From the NCBI RefSeq assembly GCF_008727755.1, contig NZ_CP044231.1, positions 1,798,001-1,862,000 of the forward strand: DNA of 64,000 nt. The letters are read 5' to 3'. The DNA comes from Microbacterium caowuchunii (GTDB lineage Bacteria; Actinomycetota; Actinomycetes; Actinomycetales; Microbacteriaceae). How positions within the stretch are numbered: the stretch's first letter is position 1; each line of letters begins with the position of its first letter. Under the pieces are notes generated by a model. The model was given only the letters and a program-made list of their open reading frames with translations. It was not told the origin of the DNA and did not search any database. The position numbers and the translations under genes are program-made. Shown here piece by piece: positions 35,197 to 42,958 of the stretch.

Positions 35197-35913
35197 ATGG
35201 ATGGAGAGCCCGACATCGCGATACCGGCGCGCGCCCTGGGTGACACTGCGCGGGGCCTCATCGCCACTGCGCTGCTCGGCAACCGACAGATACCCGCGGG
35301 CGAGTTGGCGCGGACCGTCGGCGTCTCGCCCTCGACGGCGAGTGAGCATCTCCGGGCGCTTCGGGAAGCGGGCCTCGTCGAGGTGGAGCATCGCGGCCGC
35401 AACCGGTTCTACCGTCTCGCCAACCAGGACGTCGCGCGCGCTATCGAAGCTCTGCAAGCGATAGCGCCGACGAGCCGGGTTCGATCACTACGGCAATCGA
35501 CCATTTCGATGGATCTCCGAGTCGGTCGAACCTGCTATGACCACCTGGCCGGTGAAATCGGGCTGCGAATCACAGACCTTCTGGTGGTTGCCGCGGTTGT
35601 CCCCGCACTCACGGTGGGCGCCGTGGCGGAAGCTCCGCACCCGTTTCCCCGAGGCGCCACCGTAGAACGGCTCGGACTGCGCGCCCCAGAGGGGCGACGC
35701 CCGTGGGCACGGGGTTGCCTCGACTGGAGCGGACGACGCCCGCATGTCGGCGGACAGCTGGGAGCACAAGTCCTGGAAAGCCTCGAAGCCGACGAATGGG
35801 TGGTCAGGAGGAGGACCAGCCGAGCCGTGCGTCTCACCCCGCGCGGCGAGAGTGCCCTCGAGTCGCTGGAGAAACAGGTCGCGCGGCACACAGTCCGACG
35901 TTCGCCCGGTTGA
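35197..35913 (+). CDS. ArsR family winged-helix regulator with C-terminal effector domain
   Basis: 238 residues. The N-terminal winged helix (ARALGDTARGLIATALLGNRQIPAGELARTVGVSPSTASEHLRALREAGLVEVEHRGRNRFYRL, ~7-70) is ArsR type. The C-terminal half has RTCYDHLAGEIGLRITDLL and WVVRRRTSRAVRLTPRGESAL, as in larger actinobacterial ArsR relatives. The ArsR metal-binding ELCVCDL motif is absent, so the signal is probably not a metal. It has its own ribosome-binding site (GGAGG) 4 bp after the ACT gene and likely represses the operon through the TTCGGT sites. Confidence 0.87.
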   Translation: MDGEPDIAIPARALGDTARGLIATALLGNRQIPAGELARTVGVSPSTASEHLRALREAGLVEVEHRGRNRFYRLANQDVARAIEALQAIAPTSRVRSLRQSTISMDLRVGRTCYDHLAGEIGLRITDLLVVAAVVPALTVGAVAEAPHPFPRGATVERLGLRAPEGRRPWARGCLDWSGRRPHVGGQLGAQVLESLEADEWVVRRRTSRAVRLTPRGESALESLEKQVARHTVRRSPG

Positions 35914-35942
35914 GCCTCCGCCCGGATCTGACGGGTCTTCGG

Positions 35943-36015
35943 TGGACCTGAGGGGACTCGAACCCCTGACCCCCTGCATGCCATGCAGGTGCGCTACCAG
36001 CTGCGCCACAGGCCC
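35943..36015 (-). tRNA. tRNA-Ala (GGC), copy 1
   Basis: A 73-nt cloverleaf from 36015 to 35943. Acceptor GGGCCTG/CAGGTCC keeps the G3:U70 alanine identity pair. The anticodon stem CCTGC/GCAGG holds loop ATGGCAT with anticodon GGC, and the T arm is AGGGG-TTCGAGT-CCCCT. The discriminator is A; CCA is not encoded (ACCG follows). A TAGACT -10-like box lies ~35 nt upstream (36036 area). The sequence is identical to the two other copies in this window. Confidence 0.97.
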
Positions 36016-36144
36016 TGACGTGTGTTCAGAACACGGGAGTCAGTCTAGCGGGCACGCAGACCACCTGATCATGCACCTACGGCTCAGAACGGGCACAGGC
36101 AAGCCCGGTGCCCGGAGCGGGTCGCCCCCGTAGGCTCGCGTGCC

Positions 36145-37344
36145 ATGCGTACGAACGACCGGGATCACGACATCGTCCTGCTGGGCGCCACGGGCTTCGT
36201 CGGGCGGTTCACCGCCGAACACCTCGCCCGATCCGCTCCCGAGGGCGTGCGGATCGCCGTGGCCGGGCGGTCGGAGCGACGTCTGCGGGACCTCACGCGC
36301 GAACTCGGCGTCGAATGGCCGACGATCGAGGTGGATACGAGCGATGACGCGGGACTCGCCCGCCTCGCCGCATCGACGTCCGTCATCGCGACCACCGTCG
36401 GCCCCTATCTGCGCTACGGCCGAGGCGTCGCCTCCGCCGCCGCTCGTGCGGGGACCTCCTACGCCGATCTGTCCGGGGAGAGCATCTTCGTCGCGCGGAG
36501 CATCCGGGACAACCACGACGCCGCGCAGAAGAGCGGCGCGCGGATCGTCCATTCCTGCGGCTTCGACTCCATCCCGTCCGACCTCGCACTGGGGCTCGCC
36601 CATGCGGCCGCGGGCGGCGTGCCGGTCGTCTCGGCGACGCTGCGGGTGCGGTCCCTCCGCGGCGGCATCAGCGGCGGGACCATCGACTCGCTCCGTCAGC
36701 AGATGAGGGAAGCGCGGAAGGATCCCGCCGCCCGCCGCATCGTCGGCGACCCTTATGCCCTCACGCCGGGGCCGACCGTGCGCCTCCCCGGCGGCACCGG
36801 ACGCGGATGGGGAACGGAGCGCGGGGTGTGGCAGGCACCGTTCATCATGGGCGCGTACAACCAGCAGATCGTCCAGCGCAGCAACCACCTCACCGGATGG
36901 GGCTACGGTCAGCTCATGCGCTACCGGGAGGTCGTCGCCACGGGGCGCGGACTCCCCGGCTTCGCCCGGGCGGCGGGCGTCACCCTCGGGACGGCGGGTC
37001 TCGTCTCCGCCATGTCGTTCCCGCCGGCCGCCGCGATCCTCGACCGGGTGCTCCCGGCGCCCGGGACGGGTCCGGGCGCGGAGGCGATCGCGCGCGGTCG
37101 CTTCGTCCTCGACACCGATGTCTACCCTGTCGAAGGCCGCCCGGTGCGTACCCGCATCGCGGCCCCGTACGACCCCGGCTACGCCGGAACGGGTGTCATG
37201 CTGGGCGAGTCGGCGCTGAGTCTGGCCGTCGACGATCTCCCCGACCGTGCCGGCGTCCTGACGCCGATGGTCGCGATGGGCGAGCTGCTCGCCGAACGGC
37301 TGCGCGCACACGGGTTCACTCTGGAGACCCGCCCGCTGGGATGA
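36145..37344 (+). CDS. Saccharopine dehydrogenase-like NAD(P)-binding protein
   Basis: 399 residues. The N-terminal Rossmann motif is LLGATGFVGRFTAEHL (GxTGxxG), with AGRSERRL after beta-2. HSCGFDSIPSDLALGLA (~135-151) is the mark of the actinobacterial and eukaryotic SCCPDH-like (trans-acting enoyl reductase) group rather than true saccharopine dehydrogenase. In mycobacteria a member acts in phenolic glycolipid synthesis; the role here is open. It sits alone between tRNA-Ala copies 1 and 2. A TAGGCT hexamer lies 8 nt before the ATG. Confidence 0.88.
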   Translation: MRTNDRDHDIVLLGATGFVGRFTAEHLARSAPEGVRIAVAGRSERRLRDLTRELGVEWPTIEVDTSDDAGLARLAASTSVIATTVGPYLRYGRGVASAAARAGTSYADLSGESIFVARSIRDNHDAAQKSGARIVHSCGFDSIPSDLALGLAHAAAGGVPVVSATLRVRSLRGGISGGTIDSLRQQMREARKDPAARRIVGDPYALTPGPTVRLPGGTGRGWGTERGVWQAPFIMGAYNQQIVQRSNHLTGWGYGQLMRYREVVATGRGLPGFARAAGVTLGTAGLVSAMSFPPAAAILDRVLPAPGTGPGAEAIARGRFVLDTDVYPVEGRPVRTRIAAPYDPGYAGTGVMLGESALSLAVDDLPDRAGVLTPMVAMGELLAERLRAHGFTLETRPLG

Positions 37345-37361
37345 CCGACCGAAACGACGAC

Positions 37362-37386
37362 GTCGCCCCCTGATTCAGGGAGCGAC
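37362..37386 (-). terminator. Stem-loop downstream of tRNA-Ala copy 2 (and of the dehydrogenase)
   Basis: GTCGCCCCCTGA / TCAGGGAGCGAC pair at 11 of 12 positions around a 1-nt loop. It lies 28 nt beyond the 3' end of tRNA copy 2 on the minus strand and 18 nt beyond the dehydrogenase stop on the plus strand. It can thus serve both converging transcripts. Confidence 0.65.
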
Positions 37387-37414
37387 GCTCTCGACTCGCA
37401 ACTCATCACATTGG

Positions 37415-37487
37415 TGGACCTGAGGGGACTCGAACCCCTGACCCCCTGCATGCCATGCAGGTGCGCTACCAGCTGCGCCACAGGCCC
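37415..37487 (-). tRNA. tRNA-Ala (GGC), copy 2
   Basis: Identical over all 73 nt to copies 1 and 3, with anticodon GGC and G3:U70. The 5' flank (37488 onward, GATTTATGTCACGG) differs completely from those of copies 1 and 3 and is A/T-richer, and no clear promoter box is seen there. It may be the duplicated attachment-site copy of an integrated element and may not be transcribed from its own promoter. Confidence 0.95.
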
Positions 37488-38000
37488 GATTTATGTCACG
37501 GATACCCATAACCCCCCGGAATCCAGCTCTTCGGCTTCACTCCGGCGGGTGGTGTAGCCAGCATACGCGAACGTTCCTCGACCGATTTGGAGGCTCCTCG
37601 AGGAGTCTCGAGGCGATTCAACTGTCGACTAAATCACTACATCCCCAGTCCTCGCGTGGTGGGCGACAGGCGGATGGCCCGGGCGCTCAGCATGTCGTGT
37701 CGCCTCTCGCAGAGCACAACACGCAAGATCACCCCGCTCCGCACCCGCCTCGATCATTTCGGCAAGCAGCGACTCGATCAGCGCAGCAGTCCTGCGCCGT
37801 GACGGCCGCACACAAGCCACGGTCGACCTTCCACCCCATTGGATCGACCGTGGTGCGGAGCAATTCCCGCTCTGAGGTCATCCCTGCGCGGCGCTCCCCA
37901 GGGACGCTTACGGCGCCTGGACGTGCAGCCTCGGGCTGGCACCGGGCCAGCGGTCCTTCACGAGCAGGCGGGAGCCGACGGGGATCCCGGTCCTCGACGC
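37488..38000. other. Gene-poor left end of the putative element
   Basis: No open frame here looks like a real gene on either strand. Short frames exist, including a minus-strand stretch around 37630-37820 with ALIESLLAEMIEAGA, but none has a ribosome-binding site, a family resemblance or proper length. Base composition is more A/T-rich than the core genes. Palindromic CTCGAGGAG(T)CTCGAG-type repeats occur near 37590. It is best read as a decayed or non-coding end of the integrated segment. Confidence 0.55.
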
Positions 38001-38450
38001 TTATGGGTTGCTGCTCCACCGGGCGAGGATCCCTATCACGACGTAAGCCAGTCCTCCGATCGTGTGCATTCCGGCGAGGAGGAGACCTGTCGCGAGATCG
38101 TGCGCTCCGGCGAGGACGAACGGAATGCTGATCACTACGGGGACGGCGCCCGCACTGATCGCGAGAATCGTCCATCGAGGAAAGCGCCGCGCGACCAGCG
38201 CCAGCACAAGTGCACCGACGGCGAGGGGTACGGCGGTCTTCCATGCGACATCCCAGGGAACGATCACATGGTTGGGTTCACCTAGACCAGGATCTATCCG
38301 GAGAGCGGCGGCGGTCGCCCGTCCGATGGCATAGAGGCCGAGGTTCGTCGCAGTGGCTGCCCCGATACAGATCGCGCTCGCCAGCGCAAAGCTCCGCGAG
38401 GGCCACGCGCGCTCAGACGGCTTACCGATGCGGGCAGGTGAACCAGTCAT
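38001..38450 (-). CDS. DUF6069-like four-helix membrane protein
   Basis: 149 residues with four hydrophobic segments (~20-45, ~70-88, ~95-115, ~122-142). The block ATNLGLYAIGRATAAALRIDPGLGEPNHVI between helices 1 and 2 fits the DUF6069 family of small actinobacterial membrane proteins. The function is unknown. GGAGGAAG sits 3-9 nt before ATG 38450, a real ribosome-binding site. It lies 105 bp downstream of the ECF sigma gene in the same direction and may be one of its targets. Confidence 0.8.
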   Translation of the reverse strand: MTGSPARIGKPSERAWPSRSFALASAICIGAATATNLGLYAIGRATAAALRIDPGLGEPNHVIVPWDVAWKTAVPLAVGALVLALVARRFPRWTILAISAGAVPVVISIPFVLAGAHDLATGLLLAGMHTIGGLAYVVIGILARWSSNP

Positions 38451-38555
38451 GTCTTCCTCCAGATGAGGTCGGTAGCGACGCTGCTATCCGGGAGACAAGA
38501 CACGCTGGACGATTGTGACATCGCTCGCGCTTACGCGGCGCGGTGCGTTCGCGGC

Positions 38556-39479
38556 TTACTGAGGCTTGCGTGTTGCCGCGCGATACGCCTCGTGGACCGA
38601 CCAAGCATCAACCACGGGCCCGAGGTGGGCGAGTTTCTGCGGGTTGGTCACTGTGCGGATCGCCTGGATCCGCCCGGCGACGATGTCGAGCATGGTCACG
38701 CTCACGACCATTCCCGCGCTGTCGCGGAACAGCCCGCCCGGCTGGCCGTTGAATGAGCGCGCCTCCTGTGTGAGACCGATCTGCGTGAGCTGGGGCAGGA
38801 CCGACACCAGCAGCCTCGCGACCTTGTCCGCCCCGACAATGGTCCTGGGCAGACTTGGTGCTTTGCCACCGCTGTCCGAAGCGATCTCGACGTCGGCGGC
38901 CAGAAGCTCCCGCAGTCCAGCCACGTCCCCGTTCTTCAGCGCCGCGAAGAAGCGGGTGGCCAGCCGCTCATGTTCCCGAGGGTCGGCATCGAATCGGGGG
39001 CGGCCTTCGGCCATATGGTGCCGCGCCCGTACCGCCAACTGACGGCATGCGCCCTCAGAACGCTCGAGCATGGCGGCGATCTCTGCGAACGTGAAGCCGA
39101 ACACGTCCTGCAGGACGAACACGGCGCGTTCCAGCGGGCTGAGACGCTCCAGCAAGAGCAGGGCCGCGATCGACACGGATTCAGCGAGTTCAACGGCACG
39201 GTCCGGGTCCTGGTACGGATCCTCCAGCAACGGCTCCGGAAACCATGCTCCCACGTACTGCTCTCGGCGCGCCCGAGCCGAGCGCAACTCATTGATCGAC
39301 AACCGGGTCACGACGGTCGCCAGGAACGCCTTCGGCGATTCGGGTCGGCTGTCGGAAGCATCAGCCCGCAGCCACGCCTCCTGCACCACATCTTCGGCCG
39401 CGCCCACACTGCCCAGAATGCGATAGGCGATGGAAAACAACAGCGGCCGCAGTTCCTCGAACCTCTCGGCGCCGATCAC
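38556..39479 (-). CDS. ECF sigma factor of the SigJ/ECF41 type
   Basis: 307 residues. Sigma-70 region 2 (RFEELRPLLFSIAYRILGSVGAAEDVVQEAWLR) and region 4 (LSPLERAVFVLQDVFGFTFAEIAAMLERSEGACRQLAVRAR) are clear. A C-terminal SnoaL/NTF2-like domain of ~110 residues (RFFAALKNGDVAGLRELLAADVEI) follows. This fusion defines ECF41-type factors, in which the C-terminal domain controls activity in place of a separate anti-sigma factor. The start is GTG 39479 (VIGAERFEEL). Upstream are two 22-bp direct repeats that could be its own promoter region. Confidence 0.92.
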   Translation of the reverse strand: MIGAERFEELRPLLFSIAYRILGSVGAAEDVVQEAWLRADASDSRPESPKAFLATVVTRLSINELRSARARREQYVGAWFPEPLLEDPYQDPDRAVELAESVSIAALLLLERLSPLERAVFVLQDVFGFTFAEIAAMLERSEGACRQLAVRARHHMAEGRPRFDADPREHERLATRFFAALKNGDVAGLRELLAADVEIASDSGGKAPSLPRTIVGADKVARLLVSVLPQLTQIGLTQEARSFNGQPGGLFRDSAGMVVSVTMLDIVAGRIQAIRTVTNPQKLAHLGPVVDAWSVHEAYRAATRKPQ

Positions 39480-39488
39480 GAGGACAGC

Positions 39489-39533
39489 ATATCCGCGGCA
39501 ACTCGGGGAGGATATCCGCGGCAACTCGGGGAA
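39489..39533. repeat. Two tandem 22-bp direct repeats upstream of the sigma gene
   Basis: ATATCCGCGGCAACTCGGGGA occurs at 39489 and again at 39512, a 23-bp period. The copies agree at 21 of 22 positions and each contains the palindrome CCGCGG. They fill the space between the sigma start codon (39479) and the fucosidase promoter-like hexamer, so both divergent genes could be controlled from here. Confidence 0.85.
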
Positions 39534-39554
39534 GCGGATCCGCTAACCAGGCGG

Positions 39555-39560
39555 TAAAAT
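39555..39560 (+). promoter_or_regulatory. -10-like hexamer TAAAAT before fucosidase
   Basis: TAAAAT-TTCTGA-ATG, a 6-nt spacer and no ribosome-binding site. The hexamer is close to the sigma-70 -10 consensus and is preceded by the palindrome GCGGATCCGC (39535-39544). Confidence 0.5.
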
Positions 39561-39566
39561 TTCTGA

Positions 39567-41015
39567 ATGTCCCCCGGACCCGGTGTCGTCTCCAGGGAGC
39601 CCCCTGCGTGGTTTGCCGCTTCGAAGCTCGGGATATTCGTCCACTGGGGTTTGTACTCGATCCCGGCGTTCAGCGATGATCCTGACGGCGACTATCACGG
39701 CTACATGGGCGCCCTCATGGCCATGCGCGATACAAGGGGTAAGAATCCGTATGCCGAGTGGTACCTCAACTCGCTGAGAATCGAGGCCTCGCCCACAGCC
39801 GTGCATCACGCCCGGACCTACGGAACCGCGCCCTACTCTCACTTCCGGGAGGCGTTCGAGCGCAACGCCGATGAGGTTGACTTCTCGGAATGGGCCTCGA
39901 TCTTCTCCTCCGTTGGAGCCGAGTACGTGGTGATGGTCACACGTCACCTCGATGGATATCCGCTCTGGCCGACCGCAGTGCCCCATCCGCGACTGCAGGG
40001 TTACCACTCGAGGCGAGACCTCGTCGGCGACCTCACGGACGCCGTCCGCGCGAAGGGGATGCGGATGGGACTGTACTACGCCGGTGGCATCGACTGGACC
40101 GTCACCGACCGCCCGGTTCGCGTGATGACCGATCTCCTGGAGCAGCAGTCCAGTCGCCCCGAGTACACCGCATACGCTACAGCGCAGTGGCGAGAGCTCA
40201 TCGCGAGATATCGACCGTCGATACTCTGGAACGACATGGGCTGGCCCGCCGACAGTGACCCCCGAGAACTGTTCGAAAGCTACTACGATGCGGTACCCGA
40301 CGGCGTCATCAACGATCGATGGACCCAGGTGAGGCTTCCGCGTGGCAGGGTCCTGCGCCGCATCTACCTCGGCTTCCTCGGCTTCACGCTGAGGGCGTTC
40401 GCGCGAAGCGGTCGACCCGTTCCGCTGCAGCCATCCACGATTCCGTTCGACGTTCGCACCTTTGAGTATGAAGTGCCTGCAGAGCCGCCACCCGGGGCCT
40501 GGGAAGTCGCGCGGGGCATAGGCAACTCATTCGGATACAGCTCGATGGAGACCTCGGCAGTGCAGCTGACCGGCACGGAGCTCATCCATCTCTTTGTCGA
40601 CGTGGTCTCGCACGGGGGGCGGCTCCTGCTCAATATCGGTCCGGACGGCGAAGGGCGCATCCCGGAGGCGCAACAGCGCCCCCTCTCCGAGCTCGCCGGA
40701 TGGCTCTCGCATGCGAGCCCGGCCATTTTCGCTACTGGCCCCTGGACCACCATGGCAGCACAGACAGCCGACGGGGATGAGGTCCGGTTCACGCGCTCCG
40801 CCGACACGCTCAACGTGATCCTCCTGGCCGAGAAGCCCGGCAGGACTGTTCGTGTGCCCGGTATCCGGCTTCCAGAAGGGGCCACGGCCCGGATGCTTGA
40901 CACGGGGAAGAGGGTCAATTGGCAACAACTAGCCGACGATCTCGAGATCACCCTTCCGGCGGTCGCCCCCTCGCCCGCCCACATCATCACCTTTGAAGGC
41001 GGCGCCAGAGCATGA
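39567..41015 (+). CDS. Alpha-L-fucosidase, glycoside hydrolase family 29
   Basis: 482 residues of the GH29 fold. KLGIFVHWGLYSIPAF opens the barrel, VMVTRHLDGYPLWPT has the His and Asp of the substrate site, and the nucleophile is probably D223 in ILWNDMGWP. HGGRLLLNIGPDGEGRIPEAQ and the C-terminal beta domain (~400-480) follow. There is no signal peptide, so it likely acts on imported fucosides inside the cell. It is translationally coupled to a TetR regulator (ATGA overlap). No sugar transporter is nearby. Confidence 0.9.
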   Translation: MSPGPGVVSREPPAWFAASKLGIFVHWGLYSIPAFSDDPDGDYHGYMGALMAMRDTRGKNPYAEWYLNSLRIEASPTAVHHARTYGTAPYSHFREAFERNADEVDFSEWASIFSSVGAEYVVMVTRHLDGYPLWPTAVPHPRLQGYHSRRDLVGDLTDAVRAKGMRMGLYYAGGIDWTVTDRPVRVMTDLLEQQSSRPEYTAYATAQWRELIARYRPSILWNDMGWPADSDPRELFESYYDAVPDGVINDRWTQVRLPRGRVLRRIYLGFLGFTLRAFARSGRPVPLQPSTIPFDVRTFEYEVPAEPPPGAWEVARGIGNSFGYSSMETSAVQLTGTELIHLFVDVVSHGGRLLLNIGPDGEGRIPEAQQRPLSELAGWLSHASPAIFATGPWTTMAAQTADGDEVRFTRSADTLNVILLAEKPGRTVRVPGIRLPEGATARMLDTGKRVNWQQLADDLEITLPAVAPSPAHIITFEGGARA

Positions 41016-41608
41016 CCCGGCGACGCAGTTTCGGCGACACGGTTCGCCGCGATGAGATCACCTCAGCGGCGATTTCGCTGATCGCTGCCTCGGGGGCGTC
41101 TCGGGCGACGCTTGCCCGCATCGCCGAGGCCGCAGGTCTCAGTAACGCAGCCGTGTTGTACTACTTCCGCAGCAAGGGCGATGTCATCGACGCGGCATAC
41201 TCGCGGGTGATCGACGCAGTCGGAATGAGGGTGGGCGAGGCGATGAGCGCTGCCCCGAGCGGCAGGTCCGCCGTCGCGGCCTATGTACATTCGCTCATTT
41301 CCTACATGTCAGAGAACCCAGAGCAGCTGCGGCTGGTGATCGAGGTCGCCATCGCCGATCCGAAAAGGGCCGTTGAGGTGCCCGGTAAACCGCCGCGTTG
41401 GGCACCGCTCGCTGCCGCAATCGAACGAGGGCAACGGGAGAACGAGCTCATCGAGGTAGACGCCCGTACGACGGCGATCGCACTTGGCGGAGCCATCGAC
41501 GCGATATTCACTGAGGCAATGAACGATCCGACGTACGACCTTCGCACCGCCACAGGCATTCTGCTCGAACTCTTTCATCGCTCCACCGATGTCGAGACGG
41601 CAAGGTGA
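41012..41608 (+). CDS. TetR family regulator (fucosidase-linked)
   Basis: 198 residues. The N-terminal helix-turn-helix (EITSAAISLIAASGASRATLARIAEAAGLSNAAVLYYFRSKGDVIDAAY) is typical of TetR. The C-terminal ligand domain has LRLVIEVAIADPKR and TTAIALGGAIDAIF. It overlaps the fucosidase stop by 4 bp, so the pair is one operon and it probably controls the fucosidase in response to a sugar or metabolite. Codon use is looser than in core genes nearby. Confidence 0.88.
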   Translation: MTRRRSFGDTVRRDEITSAAISLIAASGASRATLARIAEAAGLSNAAVLYYFRSKGDVIDAAYSRVIDAVGMRVGEAMSAAPSGRSAVAAYVHSLISYMSENPEQLRLVIEVAIADPKRAVEVPGKPPRWAPLAAAIERGQRENELIEVDARTTAIALGGAIDAIFTEAMNDPTYDLRTATGILLELFHRSTDVETAR

Positions 41609-41710
41609 ACGCGTTGAGGCAGAGGAAAGCGACGTCGGGGCGCGGCATGCACGTCCCCTTTCATCGACGGTAACGACAGGAGCGTGAGCACTCACTCATC
41701 AGGAGGACCA

Positions 41711-42160
41711 ATGAGCAACCGCGCCCCGCTCCCCCTGATCGAACCGGAGCTATACGGCTTCCTCCACCTCGGTTTCCAGGCCGACGCGCCGCAGACGGCC
41801 CCGTTCTCGTATCACCGGCAGCGCGCGCAGGACACGCTCGCGTGCGCAGAACCAGCGACTCGTCAGCGACCGTTGGCACCGGAACCAACGCTTCGGTCAG
41901 CGACCGGCTTCCGGCCAGCTCCGCTCGGTGGCAAGGTGGCCGACATGAGGATCGCAGAGTGGTGGCCCCACCTGGATGCGGACGCGCAAGCTTGGCCGAT
42001 TGAGCACAACGGCGAGGCCGTCACCCCTGACGTGATGAGCAAGATCGTGGCAGTCGCCGGCTCCGTGTGGGAGGTCGGGGAGTCAGGACCAGACGGCGTG
42101 TTCCTCACGGACGAAGCGGTCGACTGGATCGAGACGACCGCGAACGACGAATCTGACTGA
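41711..42160 (+). CDS. Hypothetical protein, possibly chimeric
   Basis: 149 residues from ATG 41711, which has a strong AGGAGG ribosome-binding site. The first ~55 residues (SNRAPLPLIEPELYGFLHLGFQ...) look unlike the last ~72 (MRIAEWWPHLDADAQAWPIEHNGEAVTP...TDEAVDWIETTANDE), which resemble short accessory-region proteins of Microbacteriaceae. The residues between, rich in Arg, Pro and Thr, look like joined non-coding sequence. An internal ATG at 41947 could be the true start of the second part. No function can be given. Confidence 0.5.
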   Translation: MSNRAPLPLIEPELYGFLHLGFQADAPQTAPFSYHRQRAQDTLACAEPATRQRPLAPEPTLRSATGFRPAPLGGKVADMRIAEWWPHLDADAQAWPIEHNGEAVTPDVMSKIVAVAGSVWEVGESGPDGVFLTDEAVDWIETTANDESD

Positions 42161-42292
42161 ACCACGTCCGCCCGGGGATCGGTCGACGTCGCTCTGGCAA
42201 GGGAACAATTGACCCCCTGCTGATCGACGGCCATTCGCCCCCGATCCGAGTGAATGGGGTCTGCGGTCCTGGTCGGCCGCGGTCGCGCAGGT

Positions 42293-42868
42293 TTATGGCG
42301 TTGCTTGCGGCGGGATGACGGCCGCAACAAGTACGCGCGCACGGTCGGCGGCGTGAGGCACGGCGGTGAGTCCGTCGAAACACGCGAGGAATGCCGCTTG
42401 GAACGCTGCACCGACCAGCAGGGCGGCAACGGCCGCCGCGTCCAGAGCGGGGAGGTGCTGCCGGACGTATCGTTCGACGATGACCAGTGGCGTCTGCGGT
42501 CCCCCGCGACCGCGGGCGATGAGTTCCTCGCGCCAGGCGCGCAGCAGTTCGGGCGTGGAGAAGATCGATGCGGACATGGGAAACGACCCGACGTAGAACG
42601 CCATCAGCCGCTCGACGATGACGGCGAGGTCCGCTCGGGGATTCACGGTGGGGTCGGTGAGAATGTCCATCCCACCCAGACGCTCGGTCAGTACGCCCAT
42701 GTAGATCGCCTGCTGGTCATCGAAGTACTTGTAGAGCAGCGCGACGCTACAGCCCGCCTCATCCGCGATGGCTTTGATGGAGGCATTCCCGAGGCCCCGC
42801 TCACGCATCACCCGGGCGGCCGCATCCAGAATCCGCTCGCGGGTCGGGGGACTCGGCTGGGCGCTCAT
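42293..42868 (-). CDS. TetR family regulator (divergent)
   Basis: 191 residues. The N-terminal helix-turn-helix has RERILDAAARVMRERGLGNASIKAIADEAGCSVALLYKYFDDQQAIY. The C-terminal domain has RLMAFYVGSFPMSASIFSTPELLRAWREELIAR. AAGGAG 4 nt before ATG 42868 is a proper ribosome-binding site. It is divergent from a membrane-protein/NAD(P)-binding gene pair, with two GTGAACGATC-type sites between them, so it most likely represses both itself and that pair. Confidence 0.9.
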   Translation of the reverse strand: MSAQPSPPTRERILDAAARVMRERGLGNASIKAIADEAGCSVALLYKYFDDQQAIYMGVLTERLGGMDILTDPTVNPRADLAVIVERLMAFYVGSFPMSASIFSTPELLRAWREELIARGRGGPQTPLVIVERYVRQHLPALDAAAVAALLVGAAFQAAFLACFDGLTAVPHAADRARVLVAAVIPPQATP

Positions 42869-42889
42869 TCCACTCCTTGCACTTGACAG

Positions 42890-42938
42890 GTGAACGATCG
42901 CTAACCCTATCATTGTCGGGACATGAGTGATCGTTCAC
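42890..42938. promoter_or_regulatory. TetR operator pair in the divergent intergenic region
   Basis: GTGAACGATCGCT (42890-42902) and AGTGATCGTTCAC (42926-42938) are inverted copies, agreeing at 12 of 13 positions. The second contains the palindrome GTGA-TCGT-TCAC. A TTGACA at 42883-42888 abuts the first site and may be the -35 box of the plus-strand promoter, so repression by occlusion is easy to picture. Confidence 0.65.
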
Positions 42939-42958
42939 TCACCCAGGAAGGGGCTCCC

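Noticed and set aside
35488..36009. Similar short peptides (MAQLVAHLHGMQGVRGSSPLRST) encoded at all three tRNA-Ala sites
   Set aside because: They are the translated tRNA sequence itself. The repetition comes from the identical tRNA genes.
37493..38131. Overlapping frames at the left end of the element
   Set aside because: No ribosome-binding site, no promoter-like hexamer at the usual distance and no family resemblance. Treated as gene-poor.
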